Notes under the pieces: generated by a model | What the model was told of the DNA's origin: nothing | Seen by the model: the letters and a program-made list of their open reading frames with translations, nothing else | Databases searched by the model: none | In this document: piece by piece, positions 22,491 to 34,139 of the stretch | How positions within the stretch are numbered: the stretch's first letter is position 1 | How the letters are laid out: each line of letters starts with the position of its first letter | Made by a program: the position numbers and the translations under genes | Source of the DNA: Wolfiporia cocos | Taxonomy: Eukaryota > Basidiomycota > Agaricomycetes > Polyporales > Phaeolaceae | Assembly: GCA_029448655.1 (NCBI GenBank) | Contig: JACCLO010000004.1 | Location: 2,356,001-2,420,000, forward strand | Direction: 5' to 3' | Length of the DNA: 64,000 nucleotides

Positions 22491-23373
22491 ATGGCTTCAG
22501 CAAAGATCGCTACTCTGGTCATTCGAGTAAGCACTAGTCATTTGCTGCCGCTACCGGGAGCTCTGGCATCTTAGCCTCACGGAGACCTTAGCCAAACCTA
22601 TCAGCAACCAGATCAAGACGCAGGTGAAGCAGTGAGTAACCATCTCTGTGGCTTCCGCTATTGCTCTGGAGGGTTCATGGTGTGCCGTAGGCATGAGACA
22701 TTCCGCACGTTCTGCGTGAACCTGGCGCAGCGAATGTATCGGACGGAGGCCAAATTGCGGACGAACCTTCTCGGCGAGCCTGCAAAGCATATTCGCCCGC
22801 TCTCTGAGACAAAGTGCGTCCTCATCTGATGCGGTGCGCATATGTCTGACACATTCGCAGAGCAATCGAGAACGGAGCAAATGCGCTTGCGGAGGGATTC
22901 CTCTTTGGAGTTGCGGCCTTGCTGATCATAGGAGAAACATGGCGGTCGTCACGTAGTCAGTCCAAAAGACGGGACAATGTAGATGACCAGCTCGAGGATC
23001 TGCACTCGAAAGTGCAGCAGCTCACGGAGCGGACAACTGCATTGCAACAGGTGTTCGATGAGAAATGGGAGGAGGAGAAGCAGCGGTGCGCATAAAATCT
23101 CGTATTTTGCCCTGACGATGCCAATAATTGTTGGCCAACAGTAACGATGAGCTTACGCGCATATTAGAACGCGTCGTCGAAATTGGCCTGAGAGGAGGTT
23201 GGGCCCAATTTGAAGATACCCCACTGGCGTTGCCTCGCATACAGCTGGCGCCATCGCGCGCTTCACACCAGCCCTCACCATACCCATCAGACGGCACTCC
23301 CGTGTCGACTCCCTCAAGCGAGAAGACGCCGCATCCGAGTTCTTCATCGAGCTCGGGCACGCTAGGTCCTTGA
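22491..23373 (+). CDS. OPA3: OPA3-like mitochondrial protein
   Basis: The start at 22491 gives the family N-terminus MASAKIATLVIR; an intron (acceptor at about 22585) joins TLAKPISNQIKTQVKQ; a second intron joins HETFRTFCVNLAQRMYRTEA and KLRTNLLGEPAKHIRPLSE; a third joins AIENGANALAEGFLFGVAAL, a membrane-like segment, and ETWRSSRSQSKRRD. A coiled-coil region (DDQLEDLHSKVQQLTERTT) follows, then a last exon (about 23141-23373) with a Pro/Ser-rich tail. OPA3 proteins sit in mitochondrial membranes; loss in humans causes optic atrophy and 3-methylglutaconic aciduria. The Ser/Pro tail beyond the coiled coil seems longer than in animal proteins. Confidence 0.93.
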
Positions 23374-23429
23374 TGCCAACCTTCTCTAATTTATTGTGTG
23401 GTTTGACCCTCGCGGAAGAATATTAGTGC

Positions 23430-23826
23430 TTAGCCTATCGGATGCGCCGCAAGCTCGACTGTGCGCCCATAGCTGTCCGAAGCCTGAAACAGCGCTGATG
23501 TGATGACCCTCTTCTCCGCATCCTCGTTGCTCGCCTGGTCATCGCTGAGGGTCCTTCCAACGTTCTCCACGGACTTCTCACTATGTACGAGCGCCGTCCG
23601 GCGTCTCCAGCATGCCTGTGCGCCTGTTAAGCGTCGCATTGCCTAGCATTGCATCGCCTCTGTACTCATTTCGCTCTTGCGTTTGCATTGCCTTGCTTTT
23701 GCATTCCGATGAGGTGTTTTCTCGGATCGCTAGCGCGCCAATCGAGTCTCTCTCAAGGTAAGTCTGGCGTATATCATACCGTGCCTTCCCTGAGAAATAG
23801 GCGCTCCGTAACACCGCACGCGTCAA
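23430..23826 (-). CDS. Possible small gene, tail to tail with OPA3
   Basis: The 3' part (about 23622-23430) reads HSEKSVENVGRTLSDDQASN, then AEKRVITSALFQASDSYGRT and stops after AAHPIG, which looks like real coding sequence (balanced hydrophilic helix, no low complexity). The 5' part is unclear: an acceptor AACAG near 23630 could join it to an upstream exon, but no start could be fixed. No domain recognised. Confidence 0.3.
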
Positions 23827-23879
23827 ACAAGCACCTGCACACTGCCTGTGTCAGGTATGTGACATCAGCCTGTCCTTGA

Positions 23880-24866
23880 GATACTTGTGGTCATAATTAA
23901 TCAAACATCCCACTTCTGATGCGCTCTACAGAAGCGTACGTCGGCGAGCAAGTTTATCATCAGACGGCTGCATTCCGATCGAGATCAACATCATCAGATC
24001 CTAAATGTCCCCAAGACACTACAAAGCACAACAATTCCTGAAAACTTCATGATACAGTTCGTTACTTGGACAGTTCCATTTCGCGGAAATGTCGCTTGTC
24101 CGACACGCAGTTCTAATGGCCGAGAATCAGTCACGATGCATTTTATTTCAGCTCAGCGTCATCTTTATCAGCCGCGGCGATGCAGATCGCGCTGCAATGA
24201 TGGCGAAAGTCGCTGATTTTTGGTGCCTGTACCCTGATTTTGACGTTTGCTGCCTTTTCCTGAGAGCTTGATTCTTCGGCGCTAAGATCACGCTTGCCGA
24301 GGCGTCTGACAGACTACACAGCTGACTTCTCAGATTCCCACCGAGTACGTGATTCACAGCGCAAAGCGGCGAGCACAGCATTGACGTTTCAATCGCTCCT
24401 ACAGCTTTTCCGTCGGGTTTCCTCTGCCGCAAACGAATGTTCAGCAATTGTGGATAGCTTAGTGCATCATGATGGATATGTAATCCACAATCGTTTGCGT
24501 CGGGCGGCTACTTTGTGTAAGTCCGCGTGTTGTCACAATCCCGAGTGTACAGAGGCGCTATAATTATGCACGGAATGCTCTCCACTCAGTCCAGACCTGA
24601 AGGCCTCACGGGCCGATTGAAGTGGGTCAATATTTGAATGAGTTGGCTATACACATTCTGGAATTCCAGTTGCGTACCCGCTCGTGCTTTCTTGAAGCAC
24701 GACCGTCGCTCGGGATCTGTTGTCGTATGCTAACTGTTGTCGGCAACTGTTCACACTGTCATGCTTCGTGCATGTACTATCCGGAGGTGTCAGCACTGTT
24801 TAGCGATTGTACAGCCCTGTTCACTTCCGCTCCTGGGCACCATCGTTATAAAGGTTGACTGCAACA
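23880..24866. other. Intergenic, nothing recognised
   Basis: Nearly 1 kb of mixed composition with short ORFs only. The right part is the presumed promoter of the gene starting at 24867. Confidence 0.5.
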
Positions 24867-26005
24867 ATGGCCGAACGTCCTGTTCTAAAGCGATCCTCCT
24901 CCGAGATGTCGCAGTCGAGCGATAACTGCCACATGCCCTCCGATCACAGCATCTATAGTGAAACTCTGTACGGGTCTTATGATTACAGTATGCCCTCATA
25001 CCATTATGTGCGTCTCCTTTCATGATCCGCTGACAACCCAGCTGCTGACTAGCATGTGCATGATAACAGATGCAGCCACCTATTATGACGCCAACTCCGC
25101 CCGAGGTCAGTCGGGGGTGTGCGCTCTTTGAGCAAGCGCTGATCATGCACGGCGCGCAGCATCTAAGCGGCAACCGCTATCTACCGCACTCACCGCAGGG
25201 GCCTATAGCCTCTACTGCACCAGGACCATCAGAGCCATCACCATTCCAATGGAATCACGTTGTCCTTCCAGTCACGCAAGAACACGCATCGAGCCGCCCT
25301 CACCCGGACACAGTCACGGACGCCACACTCAGCGAGCGCACCGGCCGGTCGCCCGTACCCGGTCCCAGCAACGATCCTCCAGAGCCATCTGCTCGCCGTT
25401 CTGTCTCGGTCCGAAGACGCGTGCGCCTACCGCAGACGATTCCGCTCGCCGAGCGTCCCTCCTACGCGGTCGATTTCAAGGTTCGGGGCTCCTGCGGTGT
25501 GCGCATGCGCGACGTACTGAAGGACCGTGCGCGCCTCGACTGCAGCGAGGAGCGCGTATTCGAGGCCACCGGAGTGCGCCAGTTCCGCCTGGTCATTGCC
25601 GTACGTGGACAGCCCGTCGCGGATATTATCAGGAGGCGCTTACCTCAGCCTATTGCGTTCTTGCTATTCCATCTCAGTGGCCTGGTTGCTCCCAGACAGG
25701 CACCTATATACCTGTGCAAGATAAGGATGGCTTTATCACGCGTGCACGCCTTGCTAAGCTGATCAGCCTGCATTTCTCGCGCTTCATGGAGAAAGTGGCC
25801 GTGAGTATCGAAGCTTCCATTCATCATCCCAGATCTGGCTTGCTTATGATCTGGAATGTCCTCGTAGAAACAGAGATATGGCTCTCACGGGAACGCACCA
25901 TGGACCATTGGTCGTCGAGGAATTGTATTCGACAACTTGTGGCTCCTCTCTGTCTCCCATGCTCAACATAATATCTGGCTCGCCGATATTGAGGTTCAGA
26001 TGTAA
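24867..26005 (+). CDS. Agaricomycete-specific protein of unknown function
   Basis: At least four exons. MAERPVLKRSSSEMSQSSDN begins at 24867; an intron at about 25009-25070 joins SMPSYHY to MQPPIMTPTPPEVSRG; the next exon is Pro/Ser-rich and ends in a basic patch and GVRQFRLVIAV. Intron about 25602-25677 joins WPGCSQTGTYIPVQ and GFITRARLAKLISLHFSRFM. Intron 25801-25869 joins KQRYGSHGNAPWTIGRRG and NLWLLSVSHAQHNIWLADIE, stop at 26005. The C-terminal ~120 residues match in outline a family abundant in Agaricomycetes: W-P-G, a pre-helix TRA(R/Q)L, F-x-R-F, and a last block of L-x-x-V-S-x-x-x-x-x-x-x-W-x-A-D. The N-terminal half is disordered. No biochemical role is known to me. Confidence 0.75.
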
Positions 26006-26720
26006 CATGACTTCTATCCTAGATTCTCAATCTACGTGGCAGCCATTTAAGGCTTGCCCGCATGCATACCCTCCGCTGTTTTGGACATATAACGATAATA
26101 TCCTTCCTCTTGCTTCAGCTGTCCACGTATCCTCTGCGAGCGAATACGCTCCATTCCCCACCTTTGAATACCCTGCTCCTCGGACTTGATGATATCAAGC
26201 ATTTGATTCGTTCGACGTGTATCATACAGGTTTTCTCGATTGAAGATATTTGCTAATCACGTTGCATTCGAGCATATCACGAACACTGGGACGAAGTACG
26301 ACGTATAGAGGGTGTTGTCGAGTTGCCAGTAAATGTAATGTAAGCATACGTAGACGGGTCCCGCTCGATAGGGTGACATTATACTCTGTGGCACCTTGAA
26401 CTCGCCATCAAGGTACTATAACGAGACAGAAACCACTTTGAGCAACTTCATTACTGCTACACATGGTCAGATATTTCATCTGGATCGTTCGCGCAAGTTG
26501 TCTGCGTGAGTGCTGAGGATCCGGGTCCTAACTAACGGCTTTGCATTCATGCCAGAGTGCGGCGATAGTCTATGTAGATCACGTACGGTACATCAAATCA
26601 ACTGTAGTACTGCCTGCACGCCTAGCATTCAAAGCCCGGTATCGCAACTACCCTGAGTGCCTAGATAATGTGTCTGGTTTGAAAGTTCGATACATTCAAT
26701 CTAAATATCGATGAGCACCC
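26006..26720. other. Intergenic, nothing recognised
   Basis: Composition shifts here to AT-richer DNA, marking the start of the accessory island. ORFs are short with no domain. Contains the 3' side of the leftward DUF6533 gene. Confidence 0.5.
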
Positions 26721-28472
26721 TCATAGTTGAAAGCACAAAGCAATCGCAACGAGACTCACGTTCTCATTATGGAACTCCAGTTCTTCCAAACCATCACCAT
26801 TCGTGGTCAAACCGTTCGAGATACTGTGATCGAGCGGCGCTCCCATATTGCCCACAGTCCCGGAGGCAAAGTGAAGACTAGTCTGTAGCTGTGACTCTGA
26901 GAACGAAGTAGCCGGCTCATCTCGATTGATATCGACATCGTGCTGGCATATCGCAGAGGCATGCCGCAGGTTGAGGATGAAGCGGGACATCATGATGTTT
27001 GGAATACTAGTGTAAATTCCCAGATCAGTATTAAAATTCCCGTTTTAGCATTTGAGCCCCCATTGTGAAAAATCATCTTACACGATACGGAACGCAGTCG
27101 AATAGCCGTTGCCTGCGCCCTGCAAGAATCAGCTCGATGCAGTACCGTGATGATCTGGTAAGGTGTAATTACATCTAGGCTTTGCAGGAATGGGGCAAAG
27201 TCTAACACCAACATGACAACGTTCAAGGCCAAGAAGACCCTGCGCTCACAATGAGGCCAGTCAACTGTTATGATTATTGATTACCTACAGGAAGTACATT
27301 GTACCTATGTGAGAAACCGAAGTATTAATCGACGCTGATATCAGGCCCGCATGAAGCAATGACATACCATCCATTAGTAATGTGGCTATCAGCGATGCTT
27401 GCACACCGGACTGCTTCAGATGATTTCTCCAGCCGGTGGTATACATCCATGTTGCTAACACGACGATTAAGTCCGACGTGACCGCGCAGACGCTCGATGT
27501 CAAAGATGCTAGGGAGTTGTTCAGAGCCATCAAATAAGTACCGACTTCACGCACCTCTACAATGGGGATTAGTCGACGAAAGCCCGAAAATATACGAAGG
27601 CGTACCTGAAGTAGTTGCTGATGCCAGTGCCCGCGAAGTTGTAGGAGCATATCAGTATATCTCCAACGCGACCATCGTCCACGTCTGTTACTGTACTAGC
27701 ATAATACTACAAACAATTGGCATGGGGAAGTCATATAGGCTTAATATCCAAAGAGTAGCAGAAACTGACGATTTCCGCTCCAGCAGATGGAATCCCCAGA
27801 GCTAATGTCACAACGGCAAATTGCCACTTGCGTCCAGTGATGGCATAGACCCTAAGGGAGGAGAATACTAGAAATAAGGAGTCACCACTCTGCGGGACAG
27901 ATGATCCCCAATGAAAGCACAGGACCTACCCGCTGTAGCTATGTCTAACAACATGACCGATAAATATTGCACAAGGGTTTGCGCATAACAGCTGGTCAAG
28001 GATAGTCAGTAGAATCAATAAACGATACATGCAGCGTGGACGACAATACCTCTAAAACGCAGACGTTACGGTGCAACTCATTTCCAACGAAATAACTAAA
28101 AGCATACGAGAACGGTGGTCACCGAGAATACGTACGCGATCTCAGAACAGGCAAAGCTCAGCAGTATCAGTCGGTTGAATAGGAGGAGACAAGTGGTGGC
28201 AGAAAGGCGGTATTTCCAGATGTATTCAATTTCCCGGTCTAAGGTCACGATGTGTTCGTATATGATGAGGACTACCGCCATATGAACATGTTCAATTGTG
28301 AGGCAACCCAGATCGACAGACTCTCACCCGAGGATGCGTAAGTGCAGTAATTGGCGATTAGGCTGAAAGCCGCATCGCCAGTTAATGTTGAAATGACTGC
28401 TCTGATATAGCCAGATACTCACTACTGTTGAGTTTCGGTGACGAAGGCAGCCTCTGCAGGTGAACTTGACAT
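26721..28472 (-). CDS. DUF6533 multi-pass membrane protein (copy A)
   Basis: Many small exons. The ATG at 28472 begins MSSSPAEAAFVTETQQ; introns join YLIANYCTYASS and then VLIIYEHIVTLDREIEYIWK and RLSATTCLLLFNRLILLSF, the DUF6533 signature (a membrane helix, then L-D-R-E-x-x-x-I-W and a second helix). Later exons give VYAITGRKWQFAVVTLALG (about 27847), SDLIVVLATWMYTTGWRNHL (about 27450), QASLIATLLMDG, a helix near 27230-27200, and a last exon SRFILNLRHASAICQHDVD with FASGTVGNMGAPLDHS, stop at 26721. The family is predicted to have about seven membrane helices and is strongly expanded in Agaricomycetes; function is unknown. This copy looks intact. It aligns by eye with copies at 40.9 and 52.5 kb, including the C-terminal block. 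Confidence 0.82.
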
Positions 28473-29180
28473 ACTGTCAGCTAATGGTGATGAAGATGGA
28501 CGGGTCAAGAGAGGTGGATGCTTTAAATACTGCTCTTCACTGACTGGAAGCCGTATTGAAGTTAGAACACTAGAACAGGTAGTACCACAGTGAATGAGAG
28601 CATGACTGGAGCAATCATCCGGCAATGATAGCCCCCGGTGTTCAACGTTCAAAAGTAGACCAGGCTGCTTCGATTGTAGGAGATCGGACGTTCAAAACAT
28701 TCGATCTAATGATCGCTGGAAGTAGTCACAGAGGACGCCACACTTCTATATATCATCAGCTCCCTTAGTGCTATGGACGGACTGAAGGCTTGGCCATGTA
28801 CATCAGATCTTGTCTGCTTCTATCTGCTTCTATTTGTCTGTCCCCGTAGCGGTTGACATTCCAAGTCTTCTTACGACCACAGCAGCAGTCTCCATGGCAT
28901 GGAACCGAAGACTGATCGCAAACCTTGCGCTTATGAGACTGTGCGTTCGCGTCTGGAGATGCCACGGGGCTGGTGGTATCATTATGGTTAGTACTTCAAA
29001 TTACTTGCTAAAAGAGCAAGTGATTGAGCGGATCTACTAGTAGGCAGTGATGTTAACGGAGAAGTGGCCAAGAGTACACGTAGGAGTTTGTGGGACTGAC
29101 ATGTCAATGCACAGGTGCAGGTGCTGTAATCTGACTGGAAGCTTAGCTGCTTCAGTTGATACCGTGACACTGTCAGACTT
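28473..29180. other. Upstream of DUF6533 copy A, no gene
   Basis: AT-rich, no supported ORF. Presumed promoter of the leftward DUF6533 gene, then spacer up to the inverted-repeat element. Confidence 0.45.
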
Positions 29181-29187
29181 GAGGTTA

Positions 29188-30071
29188 AATGGGGAGGGGC
29201 AACCGTAGGGGAGCGGCAAATTCCGGATGTCCGGCGTCGATCACAGCTCTCACTGCGGCACGGGCTTGGCGCGCAGAGCGCGACGGTATCAATGTAAAGG
29301 CTCCTCACATAAAAACATTCATGCCTTGTGTCAGTGGGGTGTATTGCTCAGAACATTGAATACATCAATTTCTTCGGAACAGAATTTTGAGATAAAATCT
29401 GTACTGTACAATTTCGTACATCGCGCATGGCACACTGCAACTACAAGACAGTTTAACGGAAATGTGTTCCCAACGATTTCTGCGGAAAGGCAAACAGAAT
29501 CAATCTGTGTACTAGGTTTTTGCTGTAGATCACTGTTGAAGGAGGAGATACCAATCCATCAATGTATGGGAGTATGATTTAGAATGCTTGCCAATCATGA
29601 TGTGAAAATCGATAGGACCCTCAGATCGCTCAGGTCGAAACTACACTATCAATAAAGCGCTCTTAGATTGTTACCTACCTACAGAATGAATGTACTTGTG
29701 AGGTGCAGAATATTTATGTGCCAGTGGTATGAATGTACCTGCCTTCCTAACTGGGATGCGAACGCCGCCACGTCGCGTTTGATGGCTCGATATCGTCGAG
29801 GAGTCGCTGGAAAGAACTGACAAAGATATCAAGGGCTCATTGTATGTTTCATTATATCTTGAGCATCTACGGAGCTTACATCTTGAATGAACGTTGCAGT
29901 ACATAGCCGTGTCTACAGTGGTGCTTAGGTACCGGCGCCGGTACAGGCTCAGGTCCCGATAGTACCAGCGTCAATAGCGCCACATTCGCAGTCTCGGCAT
30001 CTAAATACCACATTGGGTAGGTGGTTCAGACTCCGACATGATAAGCTCAGGACACATTTCTAGGATCCCCA
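29188..30071. mobile_element. 0.9 kb terminal-inverted-repeat element, copy 1
   Basis: Nearly identical to 36868-37781. The left end is TGGGGAGGGGCAACC (from 29190); the right end retains ATCCCCA, but relative to copy 2 lacks 11 bp of the right terminal repeat and, inside, a ~24 bp segment. A 7 bp direct repeat GAGGTTA flanks it (29181-29187 and 30072-30078), read as the target-site duplication. It carries an ORF of 116 codons (29227-29577) also present in copy 2, but with no known domain. Non-autonomous DNA element; superfamily not settled. Confidence 0.75.
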
Positions 30072-30078
30072 GAGGTTA

Positions 30079-30408
30079 TCATATAATAAAGGGACGACCG
30101 TTGCGTGGGAACTGCCATGTGCTTTTCCACGTGCGCCACGTGCTGTCCGTCGTCCCATAGGGCTCGCGCCACCGACCCGGGGAGTTGGCCAGTGGATTCC
30201 CACGCCCAGCGCCTGCAAGGCGCGCATGCCGGGCAAAGGCGCGCATGCCGGTTGCAAAGGTGTTACAAGCGAAGCGACGACGAGGCCGAGCGTCAGCGAG
30301 GTGGAGGAGTGGCTGAGCGGGCAGAGATAAACAACAACTCCTAAAGTACAAAATTGTGGCGAAGCCACAGGTAATTAAGCTATGTTATGTAATGTCCCAG
30401 CGAGTTTG
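30079..30408. other. Spacer with GC-rich repeats, no gene
   Basis: Unusually GC-rich for the island, with a local duplication (AAGGCGCGCATGCCGG twice at about 30219-30253) and palindromic CACGTG-type motifs (30130-30150). No supported coding exon. Confidence 0.4.
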
Positions 30409-30993
30409 CATGGCCTTTTGAAACTCCGCTGTGGCTGCGCCGGCGCTCGTGAATCGGCGCGTAGGGGCGCGCCGCGCGTGTACAAGTTGTAGGATCTTGA
30501 AGAAATAACGGACACGAGCAGGCGGCGGCGGCGGATTCAATTGTATATCTACATTTGAATTGATATATACTCACCACGGCATTCCAGTCTGACAACCAAG
30601 CGCACAGTGATATAGATTGTGCTGTACACAAGCCGAGCCAGACAGCCGATATCATTGAGCAGCAGGGAAGGATAGCAGATCGCGTTTTATCCGACGTGCG
30701 CTGCAAGTTGTGCGCCCTACGATAGAGTGGGCAGAGGACGTAGAAGCGCACATTCGCTGCCGCACTATGACGCCGGTGACTAATGCGTGAGGTCGCCACC
30801 GCCAAATGCAATCCATCAATGTGATTGGATATATATGTATATGTATATCAGCTAGTAATGAAGCTATCGAGTCCGCCGCCGCCACTTGCTCGTGTTTGTT
30901 ATTTCTTCAAGTTGTTATTTCTTCAAGATCCTACAACTTGTACACGCCATTACGCGCGGAGGCGCAGCCACAGCGGAGTTCCAAAAGGCCATG
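30409..30993. mobile_element. Foldback/MITE-like element with ~140 bp inverted ends
   Basis: Left arm 30409-~30550 and right arm ~30850-30993 are inverted copies: CATGGCCTTTTGAAACTCCG, GTACAAGTTGTAGGATCTTG, AAGAAATAAC and a GGCGGCGGCGG tract on the left each reappear reversed on the right. The right arm has one extra copy of the TTATTTCTTCAAG segment. No transposase ORF is present and no clear target-site duplication was found. Confidence 0.75.
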
Positions 30994-31338
30994 GATCAAG
31001 TCACTGCCATTAGATGGGCAGCGGCATGCGAAGTTTTTTGTTGACCGGGGAACTTGACCTCCAAGGTGCTGATCAAGGCACACGGATATATCTGAACTGC
31101 TTCCCTGCAGGAGAGTCTTCTGCTTGGAGGAGCATAGCCGAGAGCTGTCGGGTCGGTTTGCGTCAGAGGCAAACCGGTACGAGCGCTACAAATTGCTGCG
31201 TATAATCCACTTATCCGGACTTATCTGAGAGAGATTTGTTTTTCAAAGTGCGTGTCCACCAGTATCCAATCAACTTTCTCCCGGCACCACCGCCTCTGAA
31301 GCATTAGCTTGCTTCTCTCCCGTCTCTTCATCTCCGTG

Positions 31339-33452
31339 ATGGCCTCCTCACCCTCCCAGCAGTACGCATGTTAGTATCACGCGCAGCTTCATCTTCTGCA
31401 GGTTCTGACTACGTCCCCAGTCCGCGCACAGAAATATCTCGGTCTTGTGGGTGGCACGCCCAACTACGAGCCTATCGAGAATTTTCAGGCCCCCGACGTA
31501 CCAACGCGCACATACCGGTACAGCCCAGACGGCCGTTTATACGCCTACGCGATACCGTCTGGTGTCCGCATCTTCCAAGCCGAGAGCGCGCAGCTGCTGC
31601 AGGAGTTATCGCTTCCTAATGTCGTTGAGATCAACTTCTCGCCTCGCGGCACCTACTTGTCAACCTGGGAGCGACCGGTTAAGCTCGAGAATGGCGCACA
31701 GCATAAGAACCTGAGAGTCTTCTCGGTCTCAACAGGAGAAGAGCTCGTGGCCTTCACGCAGAAGTCGCAAGAGGAATGGGATCTGCAGTACACTATATCC
31801 GAGTCGCATGCTATCCGGCTTGTCGGTCAGGACATCCAAGTCTTTCGTCCTGCAGAGTGGTCCCGCGGAATCGTCGACAAGCTGAAGGTGGAGGGCGCGA
31901 CTAGCGTGGCGTTGAGCCCGGGTTTAAATCCGTCAATAGCAGTGTTCGTAGCTCAGAAGAAGGTGCGTGGATATCTAATGGTCTGTGGGACAAAGCTCAC
32001 TGGTCTGCAGAGTTTCCCCGCCTCCGTCAAAATCTACAGCTTGATGGGGCTCTCTAGCCCACCAACCTGTCAGAAGACCTTTTTCAAAGCGGACAAGTCG
32101 CAGATCAAGTGGAACACCCTCGGTACCCAAGTCCTTGTCTTGACACAGACAGAAGTCGATCAGGCGAACAAGAGTTACTATGGAGAGACCGGAGGCTTCT
32201 ACTTGCTCAGTGCTGCAGGCAACTTTGATTGTCGTGTGCAACTGGACAAGGAGGGTCCAGTACACGACTTCAATTGGAGTCCGAACTCGAAAGAGTTCGG
32301 TGTCATCTACGGATGTGAGTGCAATATGCGCCCGTCTTCTGCTCTGCCTTATCTGAGAGGATGCATGCAGACATGCCCGCGAAGACAATGCTCTTCGATC
32401 AGCGCGCACGGAGCCTGCACGACTTCGGCACCGCTTTCTGCAACTTCATCTCTTTCAACCCACATGGGCGGCTGATAGCGCTGGCCGGGTTTGGTAACTT
32501 GGCGGGGAAGGTGGACATATACGACCGCAAGACGCTCAACAAGATCACAACCATTGATGCATCGAATACATCCCACTGCGAGTGGTCGCCCGATGGGCGA
32601 TTCTTGCTGACGGCAACCCTTTCGCCTCGGTTACGCGTGGATAACGGGATTAAGATCTGGCACTGCAGTGGGCCATTGATGCATGTCCACCCCATCGACG
32701 AGCTGTATCAAGCATCGTGGAGACCCACACACGTCGATGCCGTCCCCCCATTCCCGCTGAATATCCCACCCTCACCCGCCCCCGCGGCAAGTGTGATTGC
32801 CCATGCTGCGATTGCCAAGCCTGCACCTGCTAGGCCTGCTGGAGCGTACCGCCCACCAGGGGCGCGTGGTCTCGAGGCATCGTCAGTGTATAAGCGCGAG
32901 GGCGACTCGCCCAGTGCGCCATCGACGCCGAATGGACGGTTCAGCCGCAGCCCTGTCCCAGGGCGCACGACGAACGGCCGGCGACATGTTCCAGGCGCGC
33001 CGACATCGCCGTCGCCGGTGCGGAATAACGGCAACAATGCAGAACCGAGGGGTCGGAAGCGGAAGGGGAAGAAGGACGGACAGGGCGGAGCGGGCGGAAC
33101 GGGCGGAGCGGGCGGAGTGGGCGCGGAAGACTCGCCACGCCCGTCAGTTGAGGTGAACGGGGTGCCTGAGGAAGTGGCCAGCCCTACGAACGGGTCTGTG
33201 CCGCAGACTCCCGGTGCTGATGGCGGACTGGACCCTATTGCTAAGAAGGTCCGCAACTTGAACAAAAAGGTAATATTCTCTTTTGCAGTGTCTCGGATAT
33301 TTCACCAATGTCCTTCCCCGCAGCTCAAAGCAATTGATGAGCTGAAAGAGAAGGCGAAGAAGGGCGAGCGATTGGAAGCTACTCAGATTAAGAAGATTGA
33401 AACAGAGGCAGACATCCGCAAGGAACTCGCCGCGCTTGGGATCTCATCGTAG
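31339..33452 (+). CDS. eIF2A: Eukaryotic translation initiation factor 2A
   Basis: The first exon, from the ATG at 31339 (MASSPSQQYA), splices to FRAQKYLGLVGGTPNYEPIE. The following beta-propeller shows the eIF2A blades: YRYSPDGRLYAYAIPSGVRI, VEINFSPRGTYLSTWERP, SPGLNPSIAVFVAQKK, an intron (about 31963-32010), KADKSQIKWNTLGTQVLVLT, YYGETGGFYLLS, EGPVHDFNWSPNSKEFGVIY, another intron (about 32316-32371), MPAKTMLFDQRA, FNPHGRLIALAGFGNLAGKV, CEWSPDGRFLLTATLSPRLR and KIWHCSGPLMHV. A long disordered Pro/Gly/Ser-rich linker with a Gly-Gly-Ala/Thr repeat and KRKGKK patch follows, and after a last intron the conserved C-terminal helix (LKAIDELKEKAKKGERLEA). About 640 residues. eIF2A delivers Met-tRNA to the 40S subunit in a GTP-independent way. 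It is the only clear housekeeping gene inside the island. Confidence 0.95.
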
Positions 33453-34130
33453 CGTGCATTTGCTACGTATCTCAACCTGCTCCTTCCTTTCTGCTTGTCT
33501 TCATTGCCGGTAACATTACGGTTTTAGACCTCCACATTGTTAGTAGCTTGTATCGTGCATTGCGGACATTCTGGCACCTGGATCTCACGTCCGTCTTTGG
33601 GTCATCATGCCCTTGCGGTGCTATCAGACCGTCTGTCGCAAGCAGCGCCCATAGTATGGAAATTCGATGTCGAGTGCCGTCGGTGAGAGCAAGTGTCAGG
33701 CCAACAAGCATTCAAACATCTCACGCAGTACGTGCCCGCCGCATTGTTACATTGGTCCTCTGCTTGTCCAATGTGTGCCAAGGCTAAGCGGGGTGCAATA
33801 AGTGGCTCTGCCGACTTCAGGTCGAATATTGTGCATGACTTTGACTCAGCATAAATGGAGCATGACTTTGACTCAGCATAAATGGAACCTTATGCTCAAG
33901 GCCTTATGCTTAAAAACCAAGAGTGTGCGGTTATACTGCCCTGTCGATCATCTTGAGCTTTGCTTGTCGCATTTCCATCTGTTCGTTATGTTGCAACTCA
34001 TCTAATTGATTTGGCAAGATGTCTCTGCTACTCCGTGGATACTGAGTTCAATTTGATCATCCACGGATGACCAAAGACATTCCGAAGCCGACCGCCTCCA
34101 GAAATATGCGACATCTCAACATTCTCATTT
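33453..34130. other. Downstream of eIF2A, no gene
   Basis: 3' region of eIF2A followed by AT-rich DNA with a 27 bp tandem repeat (separate entry). No supported coding exon. Confidence 0.45.
33833..33886. repeat. 27 bp tandem duplication
   Basis: GCATGACTTTGACTCAGCAT plus AAATGGA occurs twice head to tail with no change. Contains TGACTCA, the AP-1/Gcn4-type palindrome, in each unit; functional meaning is not shown. Confidence 0.85.
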
Positions 34131-34139
34131 AATATTCAA

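Noticed and set aside
29227..29577. 116-codon ORF shared by the two 0.9 kb elements (second copy 36905-37276)
   Set aside because: The frame is kept only because the copies are nearly identical; the 24 bp difference lies at its 5' end, no domain is seen, and there is no transposase signature.
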